39,674 nucleotides of DNA. It comes from an uncultured Oscillospiraceae bacterium. GTDB lineage: Bacteria > Bacillota > Clostridia > Oscillospirales > Oscillospiraceae. The position numbers and the translations under genes were made by a program. Positions 1 to 8,424 of the stretch are shown in pieces; position 1 is the first letter of the stretch; every line of letters begins with the position of its first letter. The stretch spans positions 1 through 39,674 of the forward strand of contig CAJTOM010000014.1 in the NCBI GenBank assembly GCA_910577915.1, given 5' to 3'. The notes beneath the pieces were generated by a model. That model saw only the letters and a program-made list of their open reading frames with translations, searched no databases and was not told the DNA's origin.

Positions 1-704
1 CCGATGACGAAGCGGCCGGTGGGGTTGATGTAGAACCTGGTATCCCTGTCGATGTACCGGGCGGGGATGACGGGCTTCACCACCGTCTCCACGATGGCCT
101 CCCGGAGGTCCTTGATGCCGATGTCGGGGCTGTGCTGGGTGGAGACCACGATGGCCGGGCAGCGGAGCACCTTGCCCTCGCCGTCGTACTCCACGGTGAC
201 CTGGCTCTTGCCGTCGGGGCGCAGCCAGCTCAGCTCCCCGCTCTTGCGCACGGCGGCCAGGCGGCGGCAGAGGCTGTGGGCCAGGGAGATGGGGGCGGGC
301 ATCAGCTCCTCGGTCTCGTCGCAGGCGTAGCCGAACATCATGCCCTGGTCGCCGGCGCCGATGGTCTCGTCGCTCTCGCCGTCCACGCCCATGGCGATGT
401 CGCCGCTCTGCTCGTCGATGGTGGTCATAACGGCGCAGGAGCGGGCGTCGAAGCCGCAGGCGGGGTCGTTGTAGCCGATTTTGTCCACGGTGCGCCGGAC
501 GATGTGGGGGATGTCCACGTAGCACCTGGTGGAGATCTCGCCCATGACCATTACCATGCCGGTGGTGGTCACGGTCTCACAGGCCACGCGGCCGGCGGGG
601 TCCTGGGCCATGATGGCGTCCAGAACGGCGTCAGAAATCTGGTCGCAGACCTTGTCGGGATGTCCCTCGGTGACGGACTCGGATGTAAAGATACGGTTTG
701 CCAT
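1..704 (-). CDS. metK: S-adenosylmethionine synthetase, N-terminal part (cut by window edge)
   Basis: Makes S-adenosylmethionine from methionine and ATP in the cytoplasm. About 234 N-terminal residues are visible. The frame opens with MANRIFTSESVTEGHPDKV, the hallmark start of MetK, followed by DQISDAVLD and later GAGDQGMMFGYA, the conserved central-loop motif. The ATG at 704 follows an AAAGGAT ribosome site. The gene continues past position 1, so the C-terminal third is not seen. It sits directly downstream of a SAM-I riboswitch and a consensus promoter, which fits feedback control by its own product. Identification is very secure. Confidence 0.97.
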   Translation of the reverse strand, partial: MANRIFTSESVTEGHPDKVCDQISDAVLDAIMAQDPAGRVACETVTTTGMVMVMGEISTRCYVDIPHIVRRTVDKIGYNDPACGFDARSCAVMTTIDEQSGDIAMGVDGESDETIGAGDQGMMFGYACDETEELMPAPISLAHSLCRRLAAVRKSGELSWLRPDGKSQVTVEYDGEGKVLRCPAIVVSTQHSPDIGIKDLREAIVETVVKPVIPARYIDRDTRFYINPTGRFVI

Positions 705-742
705 GTTGATTCATCCTTTCTCTTTGATGCAGGGGAAAACGA

Positions 743-767
743 GAAAAAGCACGCCGGGCGGCGTGCT
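743..767 (-). terminator. Riboswitch-controlled terminator of metK
   Basis: On the minus strand AGCACGCC and GGCGTGCT form an 8-bp stem with a short loop, followed by TTTTTCTCG. It lies between the SAM aptamer and the metK start. It starts within the 3' arm of the aptamer, as expected for an expression platform that ends transcription when SAM is bound. Confidence 0.88.
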
Positions 768-876
768 TCTGAGAGATTTCGCTTTCCTCATCTTGCGCTG
801 ACCGCCGGAATTGGCACCTTGCTGACGCAGGTTGCCGTGGCTTCATCGGGCCGTTCCCTCCGCCACTCTTGATAAG
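768..876 (-). promoter_or_regulatory. SAM-I (S-box) riboswitch aptamer
   Basis: Read on the minus strand, the leader begins CTTATCAAGAG, continues with GGCGGAGGGA, GGCCCGATGAAGCC and CGGCAACC, and later has AAGGTGCCAATTCC and GAAAGCGAAA before CTCTCAGAAG. These are the ordered conserved segments of the S-box aptamer, including the P1 strands (CTTATCAAGAG with CTCTCAGAAG). An intrinsic terminator follows directly. Binding of SAM should switch off metK downstream. Confidence 0.95.
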
Positions 877-910
877 GTATTCAGTTCATGCGCTCTTCAG
901 CGCTGACCCT

Positions 911-939
911 ATTATACGGCCAGGAGAGGGGATTGTCAA
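911..939 (-). promoter_or_regulatory. Sigma-A promoter of the SAM riboswitch/metK transcript
   Basis: On the minus strand a perfect TTGACA (934-939) is separated by exactly 17 bases from a perfect TATAAT (911-916). Transcription would start near 904, some 28 bases before the riboswitch P1 strand. Confidence 0.93.
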
Positions 940-990
940 CAGGAAAGTTGGAAAAAAGGGACAAATGGGTCAACCCGGCCGGAGGGCCGC

Positions 991-1530
991 TCAGAGAATG
1001 GAGTAGCTCCCCCGGACCAGCAGCGTCACCGCGCCGGAGGCCCGCACGCCCTGGGCGTCCGGCATCAGGTAGAGGTGGTTCTGCTGGAGGCTGCCGCCGT
1101 TGGAGAGACTGCCGCCGCTGGTGGCGTCCACCAGCCCCGGGGAGCCGGAGGCGGCGCACACGGCGCTGCCCGAGCGCAGGATCACCTCGCAGCCGGCGGA
1201 GCCCTGGAGGGTCTGGCCCTCCGAGAGGGTGACGGCGGCGTAGGCCGCCCCGCCGCCGGGGGAGGGCGCGCCGCCGCCCAGCTGGTCCCGGAGGGCCTGC
1301 TCGGCCTGGGCGATCTCCTGCTCCAGCTCACGGCGCAGGGCGCTGCCGCGCTCCTCCAGGGCCTTGTCCACTTTTTCCAGCACCTGATCGGTGAAGGCGC
1401 CGGTGAGATAGCTGAGGGTCACCAGGGGGTCCCCCTGGGAGCCCCCGCCGCCGGCCAGATAGGCGAAGGCGGTGAGCACCACCGCCGCCAGAAGAACGCA
1501 CAGAACCGTGCGCAGTACGTGTCGTTTCAT
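991..1530 (-). CDS. Membrane-anchored coiled-coil protein, function unknown
   Basis: Predicted 179 aa. The N-terminus (MKRHVLRTVLCVLLAAVV...) is a basic start followed by about 20 hydrophobic residues, so it is probably a signal anchor with the rest outside the membrane. Residues around 55-95 are charged and helical (EKVDKALEERGSALRRELEQ), consistent with a coiled coil. The remainder is Gly/Ser-rich and looks beta-rich. The start at 1530 is chosen for the GGAGGAGCGAGG site just upstream. It follows the mazF-like gene by about 100 bases on the same strand and may be co-transcribed with it. I do not recognise a named family. Confidence 0.75.
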   Translation of the reverse strand: MKRHVLRTVLCVLLAAVVLTAFAYLAGGGGSQGDPLVTLSYLTGAFTDQVLEKVDKALEERGSALRRELEQEIAQAEQALRDQLGGGAPSPGGGAAYAAVTLSEGQTLQGSAGCEVILRSGSAVCAASGSPGLVDATSGGSLSNGGSLQQNHLYLMPDAQGVRASGAVTLLVRGSYSIL

Positions 1531-1627
1531 CAATGCCTCGCTCCTCCGTATGTATCCGAATTTTGAGGAGCCCGCGGAGGGTCCTGCCGCCGCGGGCCCG
1601 CTTTCCTTGCCTGAACCGCCGGGATGC

Positions 1628-2002
1628 CTATACGAGTCTGTCGCTGTGCAGACCGAAGCTGACCGCGATGGCCGCGTCAACCCTGTCCATCAGCTCCCTG
1701 TCCACGCGCCCCATTTTTTCCCGCAGACGACGCTTATCCAGCGTGCGGATCTGTTCCAATAATACCACAGAATCCCGGGTAAGTCCATAGCTTTGCGCTG
1801 CCAATTCGATATGTGTGGGCAGCTTCGCCTTGCCGGTCTGGCTGGTGATGGCTGCCACGATCACCGTGGGGCTGTACCGATTGCCTGTGTCGTTCTGAAC
1901 GATCAGCACGGGACGCACGCCGCCCTGCTCGCTCCCCACAACCGGGCTGAGGTCGGCATAAAAGATGTCGCCGCGTTTTACGCTTGTATCCACTAAGTTC
2001 AC
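1628..2002 (-). CDS. mazF: MazF/PemK-family (EndoA-type) endoribonuclease toxin
   Basis: Predicted 124 aa, the usual size for EndoA/NdoA of Firmicutes, which cleaves mRNA at short single-strand motifs. Visible family signatures are VKRGDIFYADLSPVVGSEQG, RPVLIVQND (with the catalytic-type Arg) and AAITSQ (with the conserved Thr/Ser/Gln). The start is uncertain. A GTG at 2002 has GGAG almost touching it, while a second GTG at 1993 is spaced 10 bases from the same site, so 1993 may be the true start. No antitoxin ORF lies in the roughly 290 bases upstream, where many clostridia carry a CopG/RHH partner. It is followed by the anchored coiled-coil gene. Confidence 0.92.
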   Translation of the reverse strand: MNLVDTSVKRGDIFYADLSPVVGSEQGGVRPVLIVQNDTGNRYSPTVIVAAITSQTGKAKLPTHIELAAQSYGLTRDSVVLLEQIRTLDKRRLREKMGRVDRELMDRVDAAIAVSFGLHSDRLV

Positions 2003-2245
2003 ACTCCGCCGGAAGAAGTGCCCGGTGTTTCCGGACCACTACCATTCTCCCACGCAACCGCGGAATTTATACTACTCGCTCCGCAAAACAGCGGACCGGC
2101 GCCGGTGCGGCGCGCCGCGCTGCCGGGCGCCAAAGCAGCCGTTGGATGCCGGGGTTTTCCTGCCCCGCCATATCCTATGCCCGCCGGCGGGCGGAGGTGC
2201 GGTGGATTTTTCATTTTTGCGCCGGGCGGCCGCTTTGCGCGCGGG

Positions 2246-2269
2246 GAGGAGGCCCCGGGGGGCCTCCTC
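2246..2269. other. GC-rich perfect hairpin in the mazF upstream gap
   Basis: GAGGAGGCCCC and GGGGCCTCCTC form an 11-bp perfect stem with a 2-base loop, just beyond the stop of the Cys-rich gene at 2293. No U-tract follows on either strand, so termination is uncertain. It is the main feature of the 2003-2292 gap, in which I see no credible gene. Confidence 0.6.
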
Positions 2270-2292
2270 CTTGGCGTCTATGGGCGCGGGGA

Positions 2293-3141
2293 TCAGTGGC
2301 AGCAGCCGCAGTGGTGCTTGGTGCCCTCGTAGTCGCAGCAGCTGTTGAGGCTGTTGGGGGGGAAGAACTCCTCCACGGGGAAGCTGATGTTCTGGAAGAG
2401 CTCGCAGGGGTCCTCGTTGGCGCAGCAGCCGCCGGCGCAGGAGCAGTCCTTGTCGGGCATGCAGTAGTCGAACACCGGCATGAGCAGCTGGCTGTCCCGC
2501 TCCAGGCGGATGATGGAGAACTGGCCCAGGGTCACAAAGGCGCGGCGGTAGTCGTCGCCCATGGTCAGCTCGCAGCCGAAGCACTGGCACACGCAGGAGG
2601 GAATCTCGCAGATGTCGCAGTCGCAGCAGCGGTTCTCGCAGCACTCCACCAGCTTGGCGTCCAGGACGATGGGGTCCACGGCCTCCACCACGGCCACGGG
2701 CATGTTGCTCTGCTCCAGCATCTGGCGGTCCAGGGCGTCGATGCGCATCTGGGAGGAGAAGATCTTGGCGTTGCCCTCGCTGCCGAAGAGGATGACCCGT
2801 TTGTCAAACACGCACAGGCCCTCTACCTCCACCGGACGGGGGCAGGAGCAGTAGGCGTTGAGGGTGACGCGGTAGAAAAAGCGCATATCCACCGTGTAGA
2901 AGCCGCGGTTGAACACAACGGGCTCCACGTTGATGTACGTGTAGAGAAGCTCGGCCTGGCCCCCCTTGACGGACTGGGCGCGGTTGAGAATGTCCTGGCC
3001 GGCCACGGTGGGGTAGAAGCGCAGATCCTCGATGCAGTCCTTGTCGCGGCAGCTGTCAAAGATCTTCTTGGTATGGATACAAACGGCCTCGCAGTTGTCC
3101 TTCACGCCGGAAACCGGGCCGGGTACGATACGTTCGGGCAT
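2293..3141 (-). CDS. Conserved clostridial Cys-rich protein, function unknown
   Basis: Predicted 282 aa with about 28 cysteines, most in the last 130 residues as CC, CxC and CxxC clusters (for example CCENRCCDCDIC, DCSCAGGCC and the C-terminal HHCGCCH). The N-terminal two thirds is not Cys-dense and has alternating hydrophobic stretches suggesting beta structure. There is no signal peptide and no membrane segment. The ATG at 3141 has GGAGG eight bases upstream. The gene is monocistronic. The Cys pattern would suit a disulfide-crosslinked structural protein, such as a spore-surface component, or metal binding. That is inference from composition only. Confidence 0.8.
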   Translation of the reverse strand: MPERIVPGPVSGVKDNCEAVCIHTKKIFDSCRDKDCIEDLRFYPTVAGQDILNRAQSVKGGQAELLYTYINVEPVVFNRGFYTVDMRFFYRVTLNAYCSCPRPVEVEGLCVFDKRVILFGSEGNAKIFSSQMRIDALDRQMLEQSNMPVAVVEAVDPIVLDAKLVECCENRCCDCDICEIPSCVCQCFGCELTMGDDYRRAFVTLGQFSIIRLERDSQLLMPVFDYCMPDKDCSCAGGCCANEDPCELFQNISFPVEEFFPPNSLNSCCDYEGTKHHCGCCH

Positions 3142-3245
3142 AGTTGGAACCTCCTAAATAGTAGCTCTGGTTGTTCTGAAAGTTGGGAAGGCGTTTGCCT
3201 TCATTTCAGTCTATGCGCCTGTTCCCGGTTGGTGAAAAATCGGGG

Positions 3246-3274
3246 TATACAAATTCCGCCCGAGCAGGTATAAT
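3246..3274 (+). promoter_or_regulatory. Sigma-A promoter of the DUF4364 gene
   Basis: TATACA (3246-3251) and a perfect TATAAT (3269-3274) are spaced by 17 bases, ending about 30 bases before the DUF4364 start codon. Confidence 0.75.
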
Positions 3275-3304
3275 AGGGACAACGATGTCCCCGGGAGGTG
3301 CGCT

Positions 3305-3832
3305 ATGGGCGAGTTCGGCTTTATCAGCGACAAGCTGGAGATCAAGTTCCTCATTTTATATATCGCCGCGCGGGTGGTGGGCCCCGTGCCCTTCGAGGTG
3401 CTCCAGGAGCTGAGCATGTGCGACGGCGGGGTGGACTACTTCGGCTTCTCCGAGTGCCTGGCGGACCTGGTGCGCACGGAGCACCTGGAGCTGGAGGACG
3501 GGCTCTATTCCATCACCGCCAAGGGCCGGCGCAACAGCGCCATCTGCGAGACCAGCCTGCCCTACTCCGTGCGGATGCAGGCGGAGCAGAACCTGGTGCG
3601 CTGCAACGAGCAGCTCAAGCGCAGGGCTCTGGTGGGGGCGGAGCTCCGGGCCAGGGAGGAGGGGGGCTACGAGCTCACCCTCAGCCTCAGCGACGAGCTG
3701 GACGAGCTGATGAGCCTGCGGCTGCTGATCACCCGGCAGGATATGGCCCTGGATCTCCAGCGCCGCTTCCGGGAGCACGCGGAGGAGATCTACTCTAAGA
3801 TACTCGCCGACCTGTACGGAGGGGAGTCGTAG
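3305..3832 (+). CDS. DUF4364 family protein
   Basis: Predicted 175 aa. The opening GEFGFISDKLEIKFLILYIA, then the helix-turn-helix-like stretch PFEVLQELSMCDGGVDYFGF and the wing-like LEDGLYSITAKGR, match the clostridial DUF4364 family. That family looks like a winged-helix DNA-binding protein, but its biological role is not established. The ATG at 3305 follows GGGAGGTGCGCT. It has its own promoter upstream and a long hairpin terminator downstream, so it is monocistronic. Confidence 0.88.
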   Translation: MGEFGFISDKLEIKFLILYIAARVVGPVPFEVLQELSMCDGGVDYFGFSECLADLVRTEHLELEDGLYSITAKGRRNSAICETSLPYSVRMQAEQNLVRCNEQLKRRALVGAELRAREEGGYELTLSLSDELDELMSLRLLITRQDMALDLQRRFREHAEEIYSKILADLYGGES

Positions 3833-3856
3833 GGGGCGGATGGGACGCCGCTTTTG

Positions 3857-3904
3857 ACACACACCAGAAAACCCCGCCATACGGCGGGGCTTTCTGGTGT
3901 GTGT
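3857..3904 (+). terminator. Long hairpin downstream of the DUF4364 gene
   Basis: Nested arms ACACACCAGAAA, CCCCGCC, then GGCGGGG and TTTCTGGTGTGT form a near-continuous stem around an ATAC loop, followed by GTTGTGTGTGTTTT. From here to 4039 I see no gene. Confidence 0.8.
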
Positions 3905-4039
3905 TGTGTGTGTTTTAGGAGGGAGAAATCGCATCGGGTGTTACCCCTTTGCTGATTCTTATATTAGCGGACGTTTAAGAAGAAATCATGTACCTGCTGT
4001 AAACAAATTATGAACTCTGCCGGGGCGGCGGGTGTTTTT

Positions 4040-5437
4040 CTACGCCCCGCCCTCCGCCTGCCGCCGCTCCAGGGCGGCCATCTCGGGCCGGAAGACGCGG
4101 TAAAAGGTCACGGCGGACACCACCACAGAGATCAGGTCACTGACCGGCTCTGCCAGGAAGACGGCGAAGACCTTGTTGGTGAAAAACTGGGGGAGCAGGA
4201 AGATGAGGGGGATCAGCAGAATCACCTTCCGCAGACAGGCGATGAAGAGGGAGGCCTTGGCCTTGCCGATGGCCATGAAGGTCTGCTGGACGGACATCTG
4301 GATGCCGAACAGGCCCAGCACCGCCGTATACAGCCGCAGGGTCCACATGGCGGTCTCGATGAGGGCGGGGTTGTCGTTGAAAATCCGGATGAACAGCTGG
4401 GGGAACAGCTGCACCAGCAGCCAGAATCCCGCCATCAGCGCACAGCTGAGCTTCAGCAGCGCCCGGAAGGCCTCCCGTACCCGCTGGGGATTTTTGGCCC
4501 CGTAGTTGTAGCTGATGATGGGCTGGGCCCCCTGGCCGATGCCCTGGACGGGGATCCACACCATCTGCATCACCGTGCTGGCCACGGTCATGGCCCCCAC
4601 GGCGATGTCCCCGCCGTAGCGCTGGAGGGAGGCGTTGAAGGAGATGTTCAGCAGGGCCTCGGTGGACTGCATGATAAAGGGCGCCAGCCCCAGCGCCAGC
4701 ACGGGGCCCATGACGGACCACCGGGGCCGCAGGCAGGAGAGCCTGAGGCGCAGCTTGGTCCGCCCCCCGGTGAGAAAGCGCACCACCCAGACGCCGGAGA
4801 CGGCCTGGGAGATGACCGTGGCCAGGGCCGCCCCCCGGACGCCCATGCGGAGGCCGTAGATGAAGATGGGGTCCAGGATGATGTTGCAGACGGCGCCGAT
4901 GAGGACGGTCTTCATGCTGAAGCGGGTGAAGCCCTGGGTGGTGACAAAGAGGTTCATCCCCAGGGCCATCATCACGAAGATGGACCCGCTGGAGTAGATG
5001 CGCATGTAGGGCAAGGCGTAGAGAATGGTCTCCTCGCTGCACCCGAACAGCCACAGCAGCGGCTCCCCCACCGCCCAGAACAGAGCCGTCAGCGCCAGGG
5101 CGGCGGCCACCAGGCAGGTGAAGCAGCTGCCCATGATCGTCTCCGCCCGCCGGTTGTCCCCCTGGCCCATGGCGATGGCGGCCCTGGGCGCGCCGCCCTG
5201 GGCGATGAGCATGGTGAAGGCGGAGATGAGGTAGATCACCGGGAAGCACAGGCCCACGCCCGTCAGGGCCGCCGTACCCGCCTGGGGCATGTGGCCGATG
5301 TAGATACGGTCCACGATGTTGTAGAGAAGGTTGACCAGCTGGGCCGCCACGGCGGGGGCGGCCAGCTTCAGAAGCAGACGCCCCACCGGGGCGGAGCCCA
5401 GCTGCTGGGAGACGTCTGCGCTGTGTTCGCTGTTCAT
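4040..5437 (-). CDS. MATE family multidrug/metabolite efflux transporter
   Basis: Predicted 465 aa, the normal MATE length, with about twelve hydrophobic segments arranged as two related halves. The N-terminus has LGSAPVGRLLLKLAAPAVAA and LLYNIVDRIYIGH, which are typical MATE opening motifs (the second is the conserved N-DRIYIG signature). It should export small molecules across the cytoplasmic membrane using a Na+ or H+ gradient. The substrate cannot be told. The ATG at 5437 follows AAAGGAG. It is monocistronic with its own promoter. Confidence 0.93.
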   Translation of the reverse strand: MNSEHSADVSQQLGSAPVGRLLLKLAAPAVAAQLVNLLYNIVDRIYIGHMPQAGTAALTGVGLCFPVIYLISAFTMLIAQGGAPRAAIAMGQGDNRRAETIMGSCFTCLVAAALALTALFWAVGEPLLWLFGCSEETILYALPYMRIYSSGSIFVMMALGMNLFVTTQGFTRFSMKTVLIGAVCNIILDPIFIYGLRMGVRGAALATVISQAVSGVWVVRFLTGGRTKLRLRLSCLRPRWSVMGPVLALGLAPFIMQSTEALLNISFNASLQRYGGDIAVGAMTVASTVMQMVWIPVQGIGQGAQPIISYNYGAKNPQRVREAFRALLKLSCALMAGFWLLVQLFPQLFIRIFNDNPALIETAMWTLRLYTAVLGLFGIQMSVQQTFMAIGKAKASLFIACLRKVILLIPLIFLLPQFFTNKVFAVFLAEPVSDLISVVVSAVTFYRVFRPEMAALERRQAEGGA

Positions 5438-5484
5438 GGTTGGTATGCTCCTTTCATCGGGCGCTCAGCGCCCGGATGATAGAG

Positions 5485-5513
5485 AGTATACCACAGTGCG
5501 GCGGGTTTGTCAC
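5485..5513 (-). promoter_or_regulatory. Sigma-A promoter of the MATE gene
   Basis: On the minus strand GTGACA (5508-5513), 17-base spacer, TATACT (5485-5490). Confidence 0.75.
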
Positions 5514-5539
5514 CTGTTTTTTCGTTCGTTTTTGAACTT

Positions 5540-6925
5540 TTAGCGGCCGGAGCGGAAGCCCACCAGGGCCTCCCCCGCGGTGTAGATGTCCCCGGCGCCC
5601 ACGGTCAGGATGATGTCGCCGGGCCGGGCCAGCCCCCGCAGGGTCCGGGCGGTCTCGTCCAGGGTGGCGCAGTAGAGGGAGCCGGGAATCTGCTGGGCCA
5701 GGTCCCGGGAGGAGATGCCGGCGGTGTTCTGCTCCCGGGCGGCGTAGATCTCGGTGAGCACCACCAGGTCGGCGGCTTTCAGCTCCCGGACGAAGTCGTC
5801 GAAGAGGGCCTTGGTGCGGGTGTAGGTGTGGGGCTGGAAGGCGCAGATTACCCGCTCATAGCCCAGGCTGCGGGCCATCTCCAGCAGGGCGTGGAGCTCG
5901 GCGGGGTGGTGGGCGTAGTCGTCGTAGACCTTGGCCCCGTTGTACTGGCCCTTGAACTCGAAGCGCCGCCCCGCGCCGAAAAAGCCCTCCAGGCCCATGC
6001 GCACCGCCTGGGCCGGGATGCCCAGCACGAAGGCCGCCGCCGCCGCCGCCAGGGCGTTGTACACGTTGTGCAGCCCCGCCACCCGCAGGTGGAGATGGGT
6101 GTATACCTGGCCGCCGACGACCACGTCGAAGTCCGGCCGGCCCAGATGCCAGGTGAGGTTGACCGCCCGGCAGCTGCAGTCCTCCCCGCAGCCAAAGGTG
6201 AACAGGGGCAGGCCCTTGAGGGCGTCCATGGCGCCGGGGTTGTCGGCGTTGGCCACGATGTGCCCGCCGGGGGGCACCAGCTGGGCGAAGCGGCGGAAGG
6301 AGGCCTTGATGTCGTCCAGATCCTTGAAGAAATCCAGGTGGTCCTCCTCCACGTTGAGCACCACCGCCACGGTGGGGAAGAAGTGGAGGAAGCTGTTGCA
6401 GTACTCGCAGGACTCCAGGATGATGGTCTCCCCGCCGCCCACCCGGTAGCCGCTGTGGAGCATGGGCAGGGTGCCGCCGATCATAACGGTGGGGTCGGCG
6501 TGGGCGGCCATGAAGATGTGGGTGGTCATGGAGGTGGTGGTGGTCTTGCCGTGGGTGCCGGCGATGCATACGGCGTTCCGGTACTGCCGCATGATGGCCC
6601 CCCAGGCCTCGGCCCGCTCGAAGACGGGGATGCCCCCGGCGCGGGCGGCGGCGATCTCCGGGTTGTCGTCGTGGATAGCGGCGGTGCGGATGACAAACTC
6701 CGCCCCCTGGATGTCCTGGGCGTCGTGGCCCACGTGGACGGAGATGCCCAGCTTCCGCAGCTGCTCCACCACGGGGCTGTCCGTCTGGTCGCTGCCCTGG
6801 ACGGCAAGGCCCATGCTGTGGAGCACCTCCGCCAGGGGGCTCATGGATACGCCGCCGATGCCCGCCAGGTGGACCCGGCGGCCGGGGGCGATGTATGGCT
6901 GAATCTTAGTCTCCGTATGGGTCAT
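5540..6925 (-). CDS. murC: UDP-N-acetylmuramate--L-alanine ligase
   Basis: Adds L-alanine to UDP-MurNAc with ATP, the first peptide step of peptidoglycan precursor synthesis in the cytoplasm. Predicted 461 aa, full length. Residues 22-29 give the Rossmann motif GIGGVSMS; residues 123-129 give the P-loop GTHGKTT; ESCEYCNSFL (around 171) and EEDHLDFFKD (around 193) replace the proteobacterial EADEYD version and are usual in clostridia; FQPHTYTRTK marks the third domain. The ATG at 6925 has GGAAGG about 10 bases upstream. It is a single gene with its own promoter. Confidence 0.97.
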   Translation of the reverse strand: MTHTETKIQPYIAPGRRVHLAGIGGVSMSPLAEVLHSMGLAVQGSDQTDSPVVEQLRKLGISVHVGHDAQDIQGAEFVIRTAAIHDDNPEIAAARAGGIPVFERAEAWGAIMRQYRNAVCIAGTHGKTTTTSMTTHIFMAAHADPTVMIGGTLPMLHSGYRVGGGETIILESCEYCNSFLHFFPTVAVVLNVEEDHLDFFKDLDDIKASFRRFAQLVPPGGHIVANADNPGAMDALKGLPLFTFGCGEDCSCRAVNLTWHLGRPDFDVVVGGQVYTHLHLRVAGLHNVYNALAAAAAAFVLGIPAQAVRMGLEGFFGAGRRFEFKGQYNGAKVYDDYAHHPAELHALLEMARSLGYERVICAFQPHTYTRTKALFDDFVRELKAADLVVLTEIYAAREQNTAGISSRDLAQQIPGSLYCATLDETARTLRGLARPGDIILTVGAGDIYTAGEALVGFRSGR

Positions 6926-6988
6926 GGGGCAGGTTCCTTCCCGAACGGCAAAGCGCGTTGCCGGTATTTGCCTTTTTTGCAGAATTGT

Positions 6989-7017
6989 ATTATACTATAA
7001 GCGAGAGCGGCGTGCAA
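6989..7017 (-). promoter_or_regulatory. Sigma-A promoter of murC
   Basis: On the minus strand TTGCAC (7012-7017), 17-base spacer, perfect TATAAT (6989-6994), about 65 bases upstream of the start codon. Confidence 0.85.
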
Positions 7018-7101
7018 CCAATTTTTCTACTCATACTATGCCTGCTTTTGTCAGAAAATAATCGGGCTCGTAAAAATCCCTGAGAAAGAGAGGCGAGGTC
7101 T

Positions 7102-8424
7102 ATGCGCGGGATGCCGGAGCACGTGGTCCGGGTGCTGAGCCGCCTGGAGGCGGCGGGGTTCGAGGCGTGGTGCGTGGGGGGCGCGGTGCGGGACGCGCTG
7201 CTGGGCCGGGAGCCGGGGGACTGGGACGTGACCACCAGCGCCCGGCCGGAGCAGGTGCTGTCCCTCTTCGCCCCCGGGGCCCTGCCCACCGGGCTGCAGC
7301 ACGGCACCGTCACGGTGAAGACGGAGGAGGGCGGGGTGGAGGTGACCACCTTCCGCCGGGACGGGGCCTACTCAGACAGCCGCCGCCCGGACCATGTGGC
7401 CTTCACCGGCTCCCTGGACGAGGATCTGGCCCGCCGGGACTTTACGGTCAACGCCGTGGCCCTGGACCTGCGGGGGCGGCTGGCGGACCCCTTCGGCGGC
7501 CGGGCGGACCTGGAGCGGGGAATCCTGCGGGCGGTGGGGGATCCGGAGCGGCGCTTCGGGGAGGACGCGCTGCGGGTGCTGCGGGGCCTGCGCTTCGCCG
7601 CCCGGCTGGGCTTCGAGGTGGAGCCGGGCACCGCCGGGGCCCTCCGCCGGTGCGCCCCCCTGCTGGCGCGCATCGCCCCGGAGCGGGTCCGGGAGGAGCT
7701 GACGGGGATGCTGTGCGGGGAGGGGGTGGAGCGGGTGCTGCTGGACTACCCGGACGTGCTGGGGGCGGTGCTGCCGGAGATCCTGCCCTGCGTGGGCTTC
7801 GACCAGCGCAGCGTCTATCACTGCTGGGACGTGTGGACCCACACCGCCAAGGCCGCCGCCGCGGCCCCGGCCCTGCCGGTGCTGCGCTGGACCCTGCTGC
7901 TCCACGACCTGGGCAAGCCGGGGACCTTCACCCTGGACGGGGAGGGGCGGGGCCACTTCTACGGCCACTGGCGGCGGAGCGTGGAGCTGGCGGAGGAGAT
8001 CCTCACCCGGCTGCGCTTCGACAACCGCAGCCGGCAGACCATCCTCACCCTGGTGGAGCGCCACGACTGCGAGCTGCCCCTGAGCGCGCGGAGCGTGCGG
8101 CGGAATCTGGCCCGGTACGGGGAGGAGACGCTGCGGCTGCTGCTGGCGGTGAAGCGGGCGGACAACCTGGCCCAGGCGGAGGCCTACCGGGACCGCCAGA
8201 CCCTCCTCCGCCAGTGGGAGGACCTGCTGGCGCTGGTGCTGGAGGAGGGGGGGTGCTTCTCCCTGCGGCAGCTGGCGGTGAAGGGGGGCGACCTGCTGGC
8301 CCTGGGCCTGGAGGGCCCGGCGGTGGGGGCGGCCCTGGGGGAGCTGCTGGAGCTGGTGATGGATGAACAGCTGCCCAACGACCGGGGCATGCTGCTGGAA
8401 TACGTGAAGGAGAAAGGGCTATGA
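7102..8424 (+). CDS. cca: CCA tRNA nucleotidyltransferase with HD domain
   Basis: Adds or repairs the 3' CCA end of tRNAs. Predicted 440 aa. The class II nucleotidyltransferase head shows GGAVRD (residues 26-31) and the metal-binding DWD (40-42), then RRDFTVNAVAL and the RFGEDALRVLRGLRFAARL signature. An HD phosphohydrolase domain follows with LLHDLGKP near residue 270 and VERHD further on. The start at 7102 follows GAGAGGCGAGG. Its stop overlaps the nfo start by 4 bases (ATGA), so the two are translationally coupled. Confidence 0.96.
   Translation: MRGMPEHVVRVLSRLEAAGFEAWCVGGAVRDALLGREPGDWDVTTSARPEQVLSLFAPGALPTGLQHGTVTVKTEEGGVEVTTFRRDGAYSDSRRPDHVAFTGSLDEDLARRDFTVNAVALDLRGRLADPFGGRADLERGILRAVGDPERRFGEDALRVLRGLRFAARLGFEVEPGTAGALRRCAPLLARIAPERVREELTGMLCGEGVERVLLDYPDVLGAVLPEILPCVGFDQRSVYHCWDVWTHTAKAAAAAPALPVLRWTLLLHDLGKPGTFTLDGEGRGHFYGHWRRSVELAEEILTRLRFDNRSRQTILTLVERHDCELPLSARSVRRNLARYGEETLRLLLAVKRADNLAQAEAYRDRQTLLRQWEDLLALVLEEGGCFSLRQLAVKGGDLLALGLEGPAVGAALGELLELVMDEQLPNDRGMLLEYVKEKGL

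Noticed and set aside
631..846. Short minus-strand frame inside the metK leader
   Set aside because: Lies within the SAM riboswitch and terminator, which explain the sequence fully.
5507..7000. Plus-strand open frame over murC
   Set aside because: Complement of a full-length, motif-complete murC.
7167..8366. Second plus-strand frame inside cca
   Set aside because: Frame-shifted shadow, Gly/Pro/Ala-rich; cca itself shows all motifs in the other frame.
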